Assembly: GCA_965223405.1 (NCBI GenBank)
Contig: CBDCWO010000006.1
Coordinates: forward strand, 2,666,001 to 2,730,000
Length of the DNA stretch: 64,000 nucleotides
Source: CBDCWO01 sp965223405
GTDB lineage: Bacteria; Bacteroidota; Bacteroidia; Chitinophagales; Saprospiraceae
Direction: 5' to 3'
In this document: positions 47,079 through 55,852 of the stretch, piece by piece
How positions within the stretch are numbered: the stretch's first letter is position 1
Layout of the letters: each line of letters opens with the position of its first letter
Made by a program: the position numbers and the translations under genes
Notes under the pieces: model-generated
The model's database searches: none
Told to the model about the DNA's origin: nothing
Seen by the model: the letters and a program-made list of their open reading frames with translations, nothing else

Positions 47079-47893
47079 TCTGATATCATTTTTATCTGTC
47101 CATGTACAAATTTCTCGATTTGATGGATTTCATTCTCAATTTCCAATCGACCAAATTGATCTACCGTACGTATTTTACCTTTAAAATGTTTACCATCTTT
47201 ACGGACAAATTGTTTCCATTGGTTCTTAGCGTACAAGAATTTAGTATAGGTATCGTTGATTATTTGCCAATCGTGTTTGATCATATGCTGGTATCCTGAT
47301 TCCAGATAGTGAATCAATTTATCCAGGATGTCGGGCAACTTAAATTGCCTTTTTGAGTCCATTTTTAATGAGGTTGCAAAGGGGTGATTGGGAAAAGAAG
47401 TTTGGTTAACGTTTAGCCCGATTCCAATGACACTGTATTGCCACTTTTTTCCCATTATTCCATTTTGGATGAGGATACCTGCTATTTTACGATTATCCAT
47501 GTAAATGTCATTAGGCCATCTGATCGCGGGAGACGTGGTCACAAAATCTAGTATGGTATGTAAAATAGCAATACAAGTTACTTTGTTTAAATAATATTGG
47601 TAAAGAGGAGAAATCGTTGGAAATAGAATTATTGAAGCGGTAATATTTAGCTTGGGAGGAGAAATCCAGGAATTATTTCCTTGTCCCTTTCCAGCAAATT
47701 GATGATCTGTGATAACAACAGTTCCATGAGGAGGAGTACTTGTTTTGATTAATTCAATTGCCCATTCATTGGTAGAGTTAACTTTGGGTAAATGAATGTA
47801 TTTATTACCAATATGAGGAAAGATATATTCTGACTTAAACAAAAAACTTAACTTTGTAATTAGATCAGTAAATTTAATAACAGGCACAAACAA
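47075..47893 (-). CDS. birA: Biotin-[acetyl-CoA-carboxylase] ligase
   Basis: The catalytic core is clear: GKGQGNNSWISPP (about 83-95) and RWPNDIYMDNRKIAGILIQ (about 132-150) are the biotin and ATP-binding motifs. It lacks the N-terminal DNA-binding domain of E. coli BirA, so it is a plain ligase that attaches biotin to carboxylases. No ATG starts this frame. The open frame runs to a TTG at 47893, only 1 base from the divergent rsfS frame. The real start may be a later codon, since the conserved core begins around residue 35 (YIHLPKVNSTNEWA). It is translationally coupled to cinA. Confidence 0.88.
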   Translation of the reverse strand: MFVPVIKFTDLITKLSFLFKSEYIFPHIGNKYIHLPKVNSTNEWAIELIKTSTPPHGTVVITDHQFAGKGQGNNSWISPPKLNITASIILFPTISPLYQYYLNKVTCIAILHTILDFVTTSPAIRWPNDIYMDNRKIAGILIQNGIMGKKWQYSVIGIGLNVNQTSFPNHPFATSLKMDSKRQFKLPDILDKLIHYLESGYQHMIKHDWQIINDTYTKFLYAKNQWKQFVRKDGKHFKGKIRTVDQFGRLEIENEIHQIEKFVHGQIKMISE

Positions 47894-47894
47894 T

Positions 47895-48281
47895 TTGAAA
47901 AGTAAAAATACAGTAATTCAAAAACAATGGGAAGAAGAAGAAGTTAACGATCTCATTGTGGACGGAATTCAAGACATCAAAGGGAAAAATATCATCAAAC
48001 TTGATTTACGAAATATTGAAGATGCTCCCTCGGATTATTTTATCATTTGTGAAGGCGATTCAAACACCCAAGTAAAAGCGATTGCTGAAAATGTTAAAAT
48101 CAGATTAAAAGATGAGACTGGAATGATCCCTTCTAGTATGGAGGGAATGGAGTCAAGTCATTGGATCCTGCTAGATTATTTTAATGTAGTGGTTCATATT
48201 TTCTATCGGGAAACACGCAGTTTTTACGATTTGGAGTCGCTGTGGAATGATGCAAAGATGGTAGAATATGAAACTTTGTAG
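47895..48281 (+). CDS. rsfS: Ribosomal silencing factor RsfS
   Basis: The 128-residue protein is RsfS (Iojap, DUF143), which binds ribosomal protein L14 and blocks subunit joining when nutrients are scarce. Diagnostic segments are LDLRNIEDAPSDYFIICEG (about 36-54) and the C-terminal WILLDYFNVVVHIFYRETR. The visible start is a TTG at 47895. ftsH follows 87 bases downstream in the same direction, an order common in Bacteroidota. Confidence 0.92.
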   Translation: MKSKNTVIQKQWEEEEVNDLIVDGIQDIKGKNIIKLDLRNIEDAPSDYFIICEGDSNTQVKAIAENVKIRLKDETGMIPSSMEGMESSHWILLDYFNVVVHIFYRETRSFYDLESLWNDAKMVEYETL

Positions 48282-48368
48282 AACAAAACGGTATTTATCT
48301 CTAAAAATCAAAACGATTCACCCTGATTCACGTTTATATATTGGTCCTGATTAAAGGCAATACAATCC

Positions 48369-50408
48369 ATGGAAGAAAATAAGAAAAATAAAAAGAAGGA
48401 CAGTCGATTTGGATTCAATTATTATTGGATTTATGGAATAATCATTGTCATCCTCTTGCTGATTAATTATTTGGGTATGTCCAATCTGGGCCAGCCTGAA
48501 TTTACGCGTGGAGATTTGGAGGAAATGATTATTGAAAAGGACGTAGAAAAAATACTTATTGTCAACGAAGAGATTGCAGAGGTGCATCTCAAACAGGAAA
48601 GTTTAAGAAAGTACGATGAGTTGAAAGATAATCGGTTAAGCACTCGATCGTATCATTTTCAGATCGAAACCGGACCGATCGATATCTTTGTAGAGCAAAT
48701 CAAGGATCTGCAAGAGGATATTCCCAGGGAAGAAAGAGCAGTCATTGATTATGATACCCGTATGGAATGGTTGCCTACTTTGTTGGGATGGGTATTTCCT
48801 ATCTTCCTGATTATCATAATCTGGTTGTTCATAATGAGAAGAGTAAGTGGTGGAGCCGGGGGTGCTGGTGCGCAAATTTTCAATATTGGTAAATCTAAAG
48901 CCACATTATTTGAGAAAGACAGTAAGGTTAATGTTACATTTCAAGATGTGGCTGGTTTGGATGAAGCTAAGGAAGAAGTAATGGAAGTCGTAGACTTTTT
49001 GAAAAATCCTAAGAAATACACTTCTTTGGGAGGTAAGATACCAAAGGGGGTGCTTTTGGTAGGTGCTCCTGGGACGGGTAAGACCTTATTGGCAAAAGCG
49101 GTAGCTGGTGAGGCAGATGTTCCATTTTTTTCCATTTCAGGATCTGATTTTGTAGAAATGTTCGTAGGAGTTGGGGCATCCCGAGTTCGTGATTTGTTTA
49201 AGCAAGCCAGGGAAAAAGCACCTTGCATTGTATTTATCGATGAAATTGATGCGATTGGAAGAGCAAGGGGCAGATCGACTGTGCAGGGGGGTAATGATGA
49301 ACGGGAAAATACACTAAATCAATTGTTGGTTGAAATGGATGGTTTTAGCACGGATAAAGGAGTGATTCTAATGGCAGCTACCAATCGACCTGATGTATTG
49401 GACAATGCCCTATTACGTCCGGGGAGATTTGACCGTCAAATCGCAATTGACTTACCCGACTTGAAAGGCCGGGAAGCAATATTCAAAGTTCACCTGAGAA
49501 ATATTAAAATTGCCCCGGAAGTCGAAGCAAAAATTTTATCCGAAATGACTCCCGGATTTGCCGGTGCCGATATAATGAATGTGTGCAATGAAGCGGCTTT
49601 AATAGCTGCTCGATATGATAAAAAAGCGGTGGAAATGGATGATTTCAATGCCGCGCTCGATCGGGTAATTGGAGGCTTGGAAAAAAAGAATAAATTCATC
49701 TCTCCCCAAGAAAAAGAAATTATTGCTTATCATGAAGCTGGTCATGCCATTTGCGGCTGGTTTCTAGAACATGCCTCTCCTCTAGTAAAGGTGACCATTG
49801 TTCCACGTGGTATGGGTACTTTGGGATATGCACAGTACCTACCCAAAGAAGAATATATTGTTCGGACCGAACAACTTCTGGATAGAATGTGTATGACATT
49901 TGGAGGAAGGGCTGCTGAGCATGTGGTCTTTAACAAGATTAGTACGGGTGCTCAATCGGATTTGGATCAGGTTACAAAGATGGCTTATAGTATGATAGCT
50001 GTTTACGGAATGAATGACAAAGTAGGCAATGTTTCTTTCCACGGTCTTGGACAAGATCAATTTCAAAAACCTTATTCCGACCATACAGCCTCTATGATCG
50101 ATGAGGAAGTCCGTAAATTAGTTGATTCTCAATTCCAAAGAGCGGTAAGTTTGTTAAAGGACAAAAGGAAGGAATTAGAAGTTTTAGCTCAAGCACTATT
50201 AGAGAAAGAAGTGATCTTAAAAAGTGATGTTGAGAGAATGATTGGTCCAACTCCCTATGAAGCCAAGAAAGCCAGTGAACAACTTGCTGGTTATATAGAT
50301 GAACACCCTGGTGAAGGAGGAAGTGGAATTGGAGCAGACGTGGCATCCGGTGATCGATCTGAAGGATTGAACGAAGAAGATAAGAGTACCAAAAGTGATA
50401 TTAATTAA
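48369..50408 (+). CDS. ftsH: ATP-dependent zinc metalloprotease FtsH
   Basis: The 679-residue membrane protease has two membrane helices (about 20-37 and 137-156) with a periplasmic loop between them, an AAA ATPase with Walker A GAPGTGKT (232-239) and DEIDAIGRARG (about 291-301), the second region of homology around ATNRPDVLDNALLRPGRFDR, and a peptidase with the zinc motif HEAGH (455-459). It degrades misassembled membrane proteins. The C-terminal tail (about 640-679) is acidic and probably disordered. Length is normal. Confidence 0.97.
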   Translation: MEENKKNKKKDSRFGFNYYWIYGIIIVILLLINYLGMSNLGQPEFTRGDLEEMIIEKDVEKILIVNEEIAEVHLKQESLRKYDELKDNRLSTRSYHFQIETGPIDIFVEQIKDLQEDIPREERAVIDYDTRMEWLPTLLGWVFPIFLIIIIWLFIMRRVSGGAGGAGAQIFNIGKSKATLFEKDSKVNVTFQDVAGLDEAKEEVMEVVDFLKNPKKYTSLGGKIPKGVLLVGAPGTGKTLLAKAVAGEADVPFFSISGSDFVEMFVGVGASRVRDLFKQAREKAPCIVFIDEIDAIGRARGRSTVQGGNDERENTLNQLLVEMDGFSTDKGVILMAATNRPDVLDNALLRPGRFDRQIAIDLPDLKGREAIFKVHLRNIKIAPEVEAKILSEMTPGFAGADIMNVCNEAALIAARYDKKAVEMDDFNAALDRVIGGLEKKNKFISPQEKEIIAYHEAGHAICGWFLEHASPLVKVTIVPRGMGTLGYAQYLPKEEYIVRTEQLLDRMCMTFGGRAAEHVVFNKISTGAQSDLDQVTKMAYSMIAVYGMNDKVGNVSFHGLGQDQFQKPYSDHTASMIDEEVRKLVDSQFQRAVSLLKDKRKELEVLAQALLEKEVILKSDVERMIGPTPYEAKKASEQLAGYIDEHPGEGGSGIGADVASGDRSEGLNEEDKSTKSDIN

Positions 50409-50427
50409 TTAAAAAGAAATTATCCTG

Positions 50428-51129
50428 CTAACTGGTACCCATTGCCAAGGTAGCCATACTTACTTTGGTACCGGGGATTTCCAAAATCTTTTGGGCGCAG
50501 GATTCCAAAGTCGCCCCGGTTGTTAGAACATCATCAACCAATAAAACATGTTTGTTTACAAGCTCTTTGGAATTTCTGACATTAAAAGCCTTTTCTAAAT
50601 TTGCAAATCTACCGATACGACTTTTCTTAGTTTGACTGAAGGTATATTTTTTTCTAAAAAGGTATTTGGTAAAATAGGGTACATTGATACTGTTGGAAAT
50701 AAATTTGGCCAGTATCTCACTTTGGTTAAAGCCTCTTTGGCGGTACTTAATCCAATGTAAAGGTACAGGTATTATGACATCAATATCCTGATAATAAGGA
50801 GATTCTTGTAATTTTTCTCCCAAGATCTGTCCTAAATACTTTCCTATATCCTTGCGACCGTGATATTTAAATAATTGAAGAATATTATGAGCCATACCTT
50901 GTTTGGCATAAAATAGTAATGCTGATCCGTGTTGTATTTTGATCCTTCCCTGAAAATGAGAAATGAATTCATTTTGATGTAAGTTCCACTGATTCGTATA
51001 CGGGATCTCCAGTAAACACTTTACACAAAATTTGCTCGAGGCTACCGGATACTTCTCCCTGCACCCGATACAAGTAGGAGGGTAAAGAACAAACAGTATC
51101 TGATCAAAAAACTGCCTGATATAATTCAT
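50428..51129 (-). CDS. ComF-family phosphoribosyltransferase-like protein
   Basis: The 233-residue protein has an N-terminal zinc-finger-like pair (CIGC near 20, then CVKC near 35) and a PRTase domain with the PRPP loop LLVDDVLTTGATLESC near 195-210. ComF proteins assist DNA uptake in naturally competent bacteria, but most have no proven reaction. It is convergent with ftsH, 20 bases apart, and 13 bases downstream of the fucosidase gene. Confidence 0.9.
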   Translation of the reverse strand: MNYIRQFFDQILFVLYPPTCIGCREKYPVASSKFCVKCLLEIPYTNQWNLHQNEFISHFQGRIKIQHGSALLFYAKQGMAHNILQLFKYHGRKDIGKYLGQILGEKLQESPYYQDIDVIIPVPLHWIKYRQRGFNQSEILAKFISNSINVPYFTKYLFRKKYTFSQTKKSRIGRFANLEKAFNVRNSKELVNKHVLLVDDVLTTGATLESCAQKILEIPGTKVSMATLAMGTS

Positions 51130-51141
51130 TACAATTAAGTG

Positions 51142-53331
51142 CTATTCGATAGTTATTTCATCGATGTATAGATTGGCCGTTCGACCGGCCTTTGGGTGCC
51201 CTTCAGGACATTTGCCAATATTTTTTACACGTACATACACATATCTGGCCACCGTATTATAAATATCCGCTGTATATTCTCCATGTACCTGATCAGTCAT
51301 TTTGTAAATTGCCGGTTGCGGAAAATCCTTAAATCCTTTATAATCCCATTGGTTAGTGGAAACTTCCAATTCTACTCCTTGTGGTCCAAATATTTCCTTG
51401 GATGGGTCATGATAAAAACTAATCTTTAACTTCCTAATTTTTTTTATTTCTCCCAGATCAAAATCAAATTCTCCATCCTTGCCTTCTATAACCGTCCATC
51501 CGGTTGCCAAATCTTTTACACTTGCCCGATTTCCATCTCTGATGATAGGAAGGTCTTTGTCGGGTTCTAAAGAATCAGTTTTGATGTTGGAAAGTTTTTT
51601 TACGGCTACTTTTTTACGCAGATATTTTTTTTCAACTATTTGACTGGGTGATTTGCCCTCAACATAAGATCGCGATTTTACAATGACTGAATCACCAATC
51701 ACAAAAGATCTTTTATACAAACTGCTTCTTGGAGAAGGATCGCTTCCGTCAACAGTATAAAATATCATTGCACTGGGATTATCAGATTGAATGGTTACTA
51801 ATGGTGGATCTTTTTCGCGTTCGGTAATACTAATACTTGGTGTAGTAGCAAACCCCCTCACTTTACTTATTTTGATCGCATAGGCATAGTCACTTTTGAT
51901 AATATTTGGATCATATTCAGGAAAACTAATTAACACTCCCTCATCTGTTTCATACCAATTTAACTCTTGTCCTGTTTCCAATAGTATAATTTTACCTCCG
52001 GGCAATATATCGATATCACGTATTTCCCATTGTTCTTTCCAGATAGGAGAAATTGCATACAGGTTTTGATTTTTATATGTAAAAAACAGCTCTTTCACCG
52101 ATTGACCTGGATCGGGATCGATGGTTTCCTTCAGAATATAATCGCTACCGAGATAGGCTTGTTCTTTTTTGACATGGACTATCTCTCTTGCTTCGGACCA
52201 TTGGACTGCTTTTTTCCAGGGTTTAGTTCCATAAATAGCTTCACCATTTACGGTGAGCCAATTACCAATTTCCAACAATCTTTGCTGCATGATTACTGGA
52301 ATTTGACCATCAGCTCTCGGACCAATATCTAATAATAGATTACCACCTTTACTCACAATATCGCACAGCATCAGGACCAAGGTTTTGGCAGAGGAATAAT
52401 CTTGAATGTCTTCAGCGCGATTGTATCCAAATGAAAAGCCCATACCTCTGCATTCTTCCCAGGGTTTGTTCAATGACAATCCGGATTCATATTCTGTGGT
52501 AAAATACCCTCCATGTTTTTGCCTGATGCCCTTTCCCCATCGATCATTGACAACTACTGTATTTTTTACGGGAGATTCATTAAATAACCATGCTAAAAAC
52601 TGTTTTGATTTCCAGGTTTCCGCAGTATGCTCCCATTCTCCATCAGCCCAGACAATATCAGGGGAATAGCGGGTAACCAGATCCTTAATTTGTGGAATCA
52701 TATGCTGATCGATGTATCGACCTAGATTTTCCTGATTATACCAGGGGTGGAACCATTCGTATAACGAGTAATAAAATCCCATTTTGAGCGAAGTGTTTTT
52801 AACGGCCTTAGACAATTCTCCGGCTAAATCCCGATAAGAGCCAACCAATGAGCTATTCCAGGGAAATCCCCGGTCGTTTGCCTGTTGGTTGGGCCAAAGG
52901 CAAAAACCATCGTGATGTTTTGATGTCAGGACTACGTATTTTGCTCCGCTTTTTTCAAATAAATCAGCCCACTCATTGGGATCAAAAAGCTCGGCTTTAA
53001 ACTGAGCCGCAAAATCATAATAAGAAAAATATTTTCCGTACTTCTGTTGATGATAATCATAGACTTCGGTACCCGTGAACTTGCCATTTCCAAACAAAGT
53101 TTTCTTTTCCAACCAGTATTGGTACCATTCCGAATAAGTGCCTTTCGGGGACCAGGCGGGTACCGAATAAGGACCCCAATGAATAAAGATGCCAAATTTC
53201 GCATCGCCAAACCAATCGGGAATGGGTCTGGAATCTATTGAATTCCAATTCGGTTCGAACGGTTGTGCTCCTGTTGAAGGTATAAACAATAAACCAAGTA
53301 CCGGTATCAGTAGTTGTTTAAAAATATTCAT
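51142..53331 (-). CDS. Alpha-L-fucosidase (GH29) with C-terminal accessory domains
   Basis: The 729-residue secreted enzyme has a signal peptide (1-22) and a GH29 catalytic domain (about 25-360). Asp230 in SPDIVWADGEWE is the likely nucleophile, and the motifs KFGIFIHWGPYSVPAW and SKHHDGF are typical. A C-terminal part follows: a chitobiase-like Fn3-type domain (about 495-560; FYTVDGSDPSPRSS) and an F5/8-type C domain (about 590-729). It would release fucose from glycans outside or in the periplasm. The catalytic acid/base was not identified by eye. It begins a leftward run of exported enzymes. Confidence 0.93.
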   Translation of the reverse strand: MNIFKQLLIPVLGLLFIPSTGAQPFEPNWNSIDSRPIPDWFGDAKFGIFIHWGPYSVPAWSPKGTYSEWYQYWLEKKTLFGNGKFTGTEVYDYHQQKYGKYFSYYDFAAQFKAELFDPNEWADLFEKSGAKYVVLTSKHHDGFCLWPNQQANDRGFPWNSSLVGSYRDLAGELSKAVKNTSLKMGFYYSLYEWFHPWYNQENLGRYIDQHMIPQIKDLVTRYSPDIVWADGEWEHTAETWKSKQFLAWLFNESPVKNTVVVNDRWGKGIRQKHGGYFTTEYESGLSLNKPWEECRGMGFSFGYNRAEDIQDYSSAKTLVLMLCDIVSKGGNLLLDIGPRADGQIPVIMQQRLLEIGNWLTVNGEAIYGTKPWKKAVQWSEAREIVHVKKEQAYLGSDYILKETIDPDPGQSVKELFFTYKNQNLYAISPIWKEQWEIRDIDILPGGKIILLETGQELNWYETDEGVLISFPEYDPNIIKSDYAYAIKISKVRGFATTPSISITEREKDPPLVTIQSDNPSAMIFYTVDGSDPSPRSSLYKRSFVIGDSVIVKSRSYVEGKSPSQIVEKKYLRKKVAVKKLSNIKTDSLEPDKDLPIIRDGNRASVKDLATGWTVIEGKDGEFDFDLGEIKKIRKLKISFYHDPSKEIFGPQGVELEVSTNQWDYKGFKDFPQPAIYKMTDQVHGEYTADIYNTVARYVYVRVKNIGKCPEGHPKAGRTANLYIDEITIE

Positions 53332-53378
53332 AAGAACAAATTTACAAGTTATCTATTGGCATCGGTACATAAATAGTA

Positions 53379-54377
53379 TCAATCTTTTAAAGTGGACCAA
53401 TCGATAGATAAATCACTGACTAAGGGGGATGCCCTGGCTCCTTCTACTTGAAGAGGAACACCGAGTTCTGCAGGAGAGGGACTTATCCATTCGGATTTTT
53501 TTCCAGTGATTTTAAGCTTACCGGATTTTATATTTACCTGGGCATATAACGGATCTTTATATGGTGCGAGATGACCTAAATTGGGGTATTGTTCATATAA
53601 CTTCTTGGGATAGCGGGATTTGTCTATATATTTGTCTCCTAGCCATTGATAGGACATACTGTTCAACTCAAAATAGTGTACCCCATTAATTTGACGGTAA
53701 TAGTCGATATGATCATGACCATTAAAGCAGATGATCGGTATGCGTTGAGCATGCTTTTCTAGGATTTTTTGCACGGCCAGTCTGTTTTTAATACCCCAGA
53801 TGGGATTGCAAAGACTTTGATGCGTAAATACTATAACCGGACGATTTATTTGCATTATCTTCTCCTTCAACCAATCAATTTGATCCGGATGAATAAAGGT
53901 CCTAAATGCGCTATTTACATAAAAGTTTGCATGATCGTAATCCAAAAATTTTCCATCCTGATATAGAAAGTTGGCATCCAAGACAATACCGGTAAAATGA
54001 GAAGTTTCAAAGGTGTAAAAGTTTTGTTCCATGTGCCAAAAATCACGAGTTTGGGATTTGGAAGATACATCCATATCGTGATTACCTAATACATGATACT
54101 TGGGTCCCTGAAATTCATTCCAAAGATTCATGAAATCCCGGTTTTGAATTTTTGGAAAACAGAAGTCACCCAGCTGAATTATGAATTCCAGGTGATTTTG
54201 CTGAGCTTCAGATATGAATTTGGAAAGTCGAGATAGTTTATCCGGAATGAGATCGGCATGAATATCTGCAACGATACCAAATGAAAAGTTTTTTTCCGGA
54301 GTTGTAAATGATACAAAAGGAACGCTTGACAGCATGGCTGTCTGTGCCGTTCTAACCAGAAATTCTCTTCTATTCAA
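53379..54377 (-). CDS. Exported calcineurin-like metallophosphoesterase
   Basis: The 332-residue protein has a Tat-like signal (MNRREFLVRTAQ) and the five metal-binding motifs of calcineurin-like phosphoesterases: Asp38/His40 (VADIHADL), Asp71 (LGDFCF), GNHD at about 98-101, THQS, and NGHDH. It hydrolyses a phosphoester of unknown identity outside the cytoplasm. The gene is 18 bases downstream of the Gfo/Idh gene and 47 upstream of the fucosidase gene, so they may share a transcript. Confidence 0.9.
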   Translation of the reverse strand: MNRREFLVRTAQTAMLSSVPFVSFTTPEKNFSFGIVADIHADLIPDKLSRLSKFISEAQQNHLEFIIQLGDFCFPKIQNRDFMNLWNEFQGPKYHVLGNHDMDVSSKSQTRDFWHMEQNFYTFETSHFTGIVLDANFLYQDGKFLDYDHANFYVNSAFRTFIHPDQIDWLKEKIMQINRPVIVFTHQSLCNPIWGIKNRLAVQKILEKHAQRIPIICFNGHDHIDYYRQINGVHYFELNSMSYQWLGDKYIDKSRYPKKLYEQYPNLGHLAPYKDPLYAQVNIKSGKLKITGKKSEWISPSPAELGVPLQVEGARASPLVSDLSIDWSTLKD

Positions 54378-54395
54378 CCGTAAGAATCAATAAAT

Positions 54396-55709
54396 TTATA
54401 CCATTGCGCCTCCCTTACCTGGCATTGGAATTTTATAGTATCCGTTTTTATCAGGCATGGAAGGAGGATTTGCATCCCATGCATATTTCTTTGGCATTAT
54501 ACTTACTTCAGAGTTTATAGCTTCATCCCAGCTTAGTTTTTTGCCACCGTATGTGGCCATTCTTCCGAATATAGCTGTCATTGTACTTTTGGCACCATTT
54601 TCAGCATCAGCGTATTTAAATTCGCCATTGGCAATAGCTGCAAATAGTTTGTCGTGCTCTACCTGATATGGATTCGGATCATTTTTTCCTTCATGCTTGT
54701 AGATAGTTTTGCCTTTGTGGGAAATAATGCTTCCAGCTCCAAATTGCACACTGCCTTTAGTTCCAACCAGAACTTCATCAACCCGATTGAAACAATCTCT
54801 AATGTGCCGACATTGACTATTCATAATCGAACCGTCCTCATAGGCAAATTCCACATAGTGGTGATCAAATATTTCACCATGTTCATTACTCGTTCTGACT
54901 TGCCGGCCACCCATTCCCTGTGCACTTACCGGATAACTTTGTTTTGCCCAGTTTACCACATCCAGATTGTGAATATGTTGCTCTACGATATGATCTCCGC
55001 ATAACCAGTTGAAATAATACCAATTTCTCATTTGATATTCCATTTCGGTTTGTCCTGGCTTTCTAGGTCTGGTCCAGACACCGCCTCCGTTCCAATAGGC
55101 TTGAGCTGCAACAATATCTCCGATTTTACCCTTATGAACCCGGTCCATTATCTCGGTATACTTTCTTTGATAATGTCTTTGCAGGCCAACGACGACATTC
55201 AATTTTTTGGACTTGGCTATTTTTGCCGTTTCCAAAACTTTGCGGATACCCGGAGCATCGGTGGCCACCGGCTTTTCCATAAATACATGTTTGCCCTGCC
55301 GAATGGCTTCATCAAAATGCATAGGACGGAATCCAGGAGGTGTGGTTAAAATGACTACATCTGCAGAAGAGATGGCATGTTTATATGCGTCAAATCCTAC
55401 AAATTTATGATCTTCATCAACCATAACTCTTCCTTTCGCACTTTCTTTTTTGATATTAGCGAGGGATTTCTCCAGATTATCTTTGAAAGCATCTGCAACT
55501 GCTACAAGTTTCACATTTTGAGCTGTTTTTAATGCCTGGACAGCCGCTCCTGTTCCTCTTCCTCCACATCCGACCAGGGCCACGGTAATGGCGTCATTAA
55601 CTCCAAAATAGCCTGCAGCTTGAGCTACAAAAGGACTTGCCATTAGGACTGAACCTGCTAAAGCAGATTGTTCTACAAATTTCCGGCGATTGATTTTTTG
55701 ATTTTTCAT
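54396..55709 (-). CDS. Gfo/Idh/MocA-family oxidoreductase, Tat-exported
   Basis: The 437-residue protein has a twin-arginine signal (NRRKFVEQSALAGSVLMAS), an NAD(P)-binding Rossmann motif (VALVGCGGRGTGAAVQ near 42-57), the EKP segment (HVFMEKPVATDAPG) and a C-terminal domain with a HIHNLDVVNWAK segment. Proteins of this shape are common next to glycan-degrading enzymes in Bacteroidota. With the fucosidase downstream it probably acts on a released sugar, but the substrate is unknown. Confidence 0.93.
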   Translation of the reverse strand: MKNQKINRRKFVEQSALAGSVLMASPFVAQAAGYFGVNDAITVALVGCGGRGTGAAVQALKTAQNVKLVAVADAFKDNLEKSLANIKKESAKGRVMVDEDHKFVGFDAYKHAISSADVVILTTPPGFRPMHFDEAIRQGKHVFMEKPVATDAPGIRKVLETAKIAKSKKLNVVVGLQRHYQRKYTEIMDRVHKGKIGDIVAAQAYWNGGGVWTRPRKPGQTEMEYQMRNWYYFNWLCGDHIVEQHIHNLDVVNWAKQSYPVSAQGMGGRQVRTSNEHGEIFDHHYVEFAYEDGSIMNSQCRHIRDCFNRVDEVLVGTKGSVQFGAGSIISHKGKTIYKHEGKNDPNPYQVEHDKLFAAIANGEFKYADAENGAKSTMTAIFGRMATYGGKKLSWDEAINSEVSIMPKKYAWDANPPSMPDKNGYYKIPMPGKGGAMV

Positions 55710-55852
55710 TATAAGGTCTGTTAAATTTTGTCTTTTTAAAATATAGGGTAATTTAATAAAACGATGTTACTTTGTGTGCAAATCACCCTATTTCAATTTT
55801 ATTTTTTGTGAAAATTCATTATTAAATTCATTCTGACTTCAATATCTCAAAG

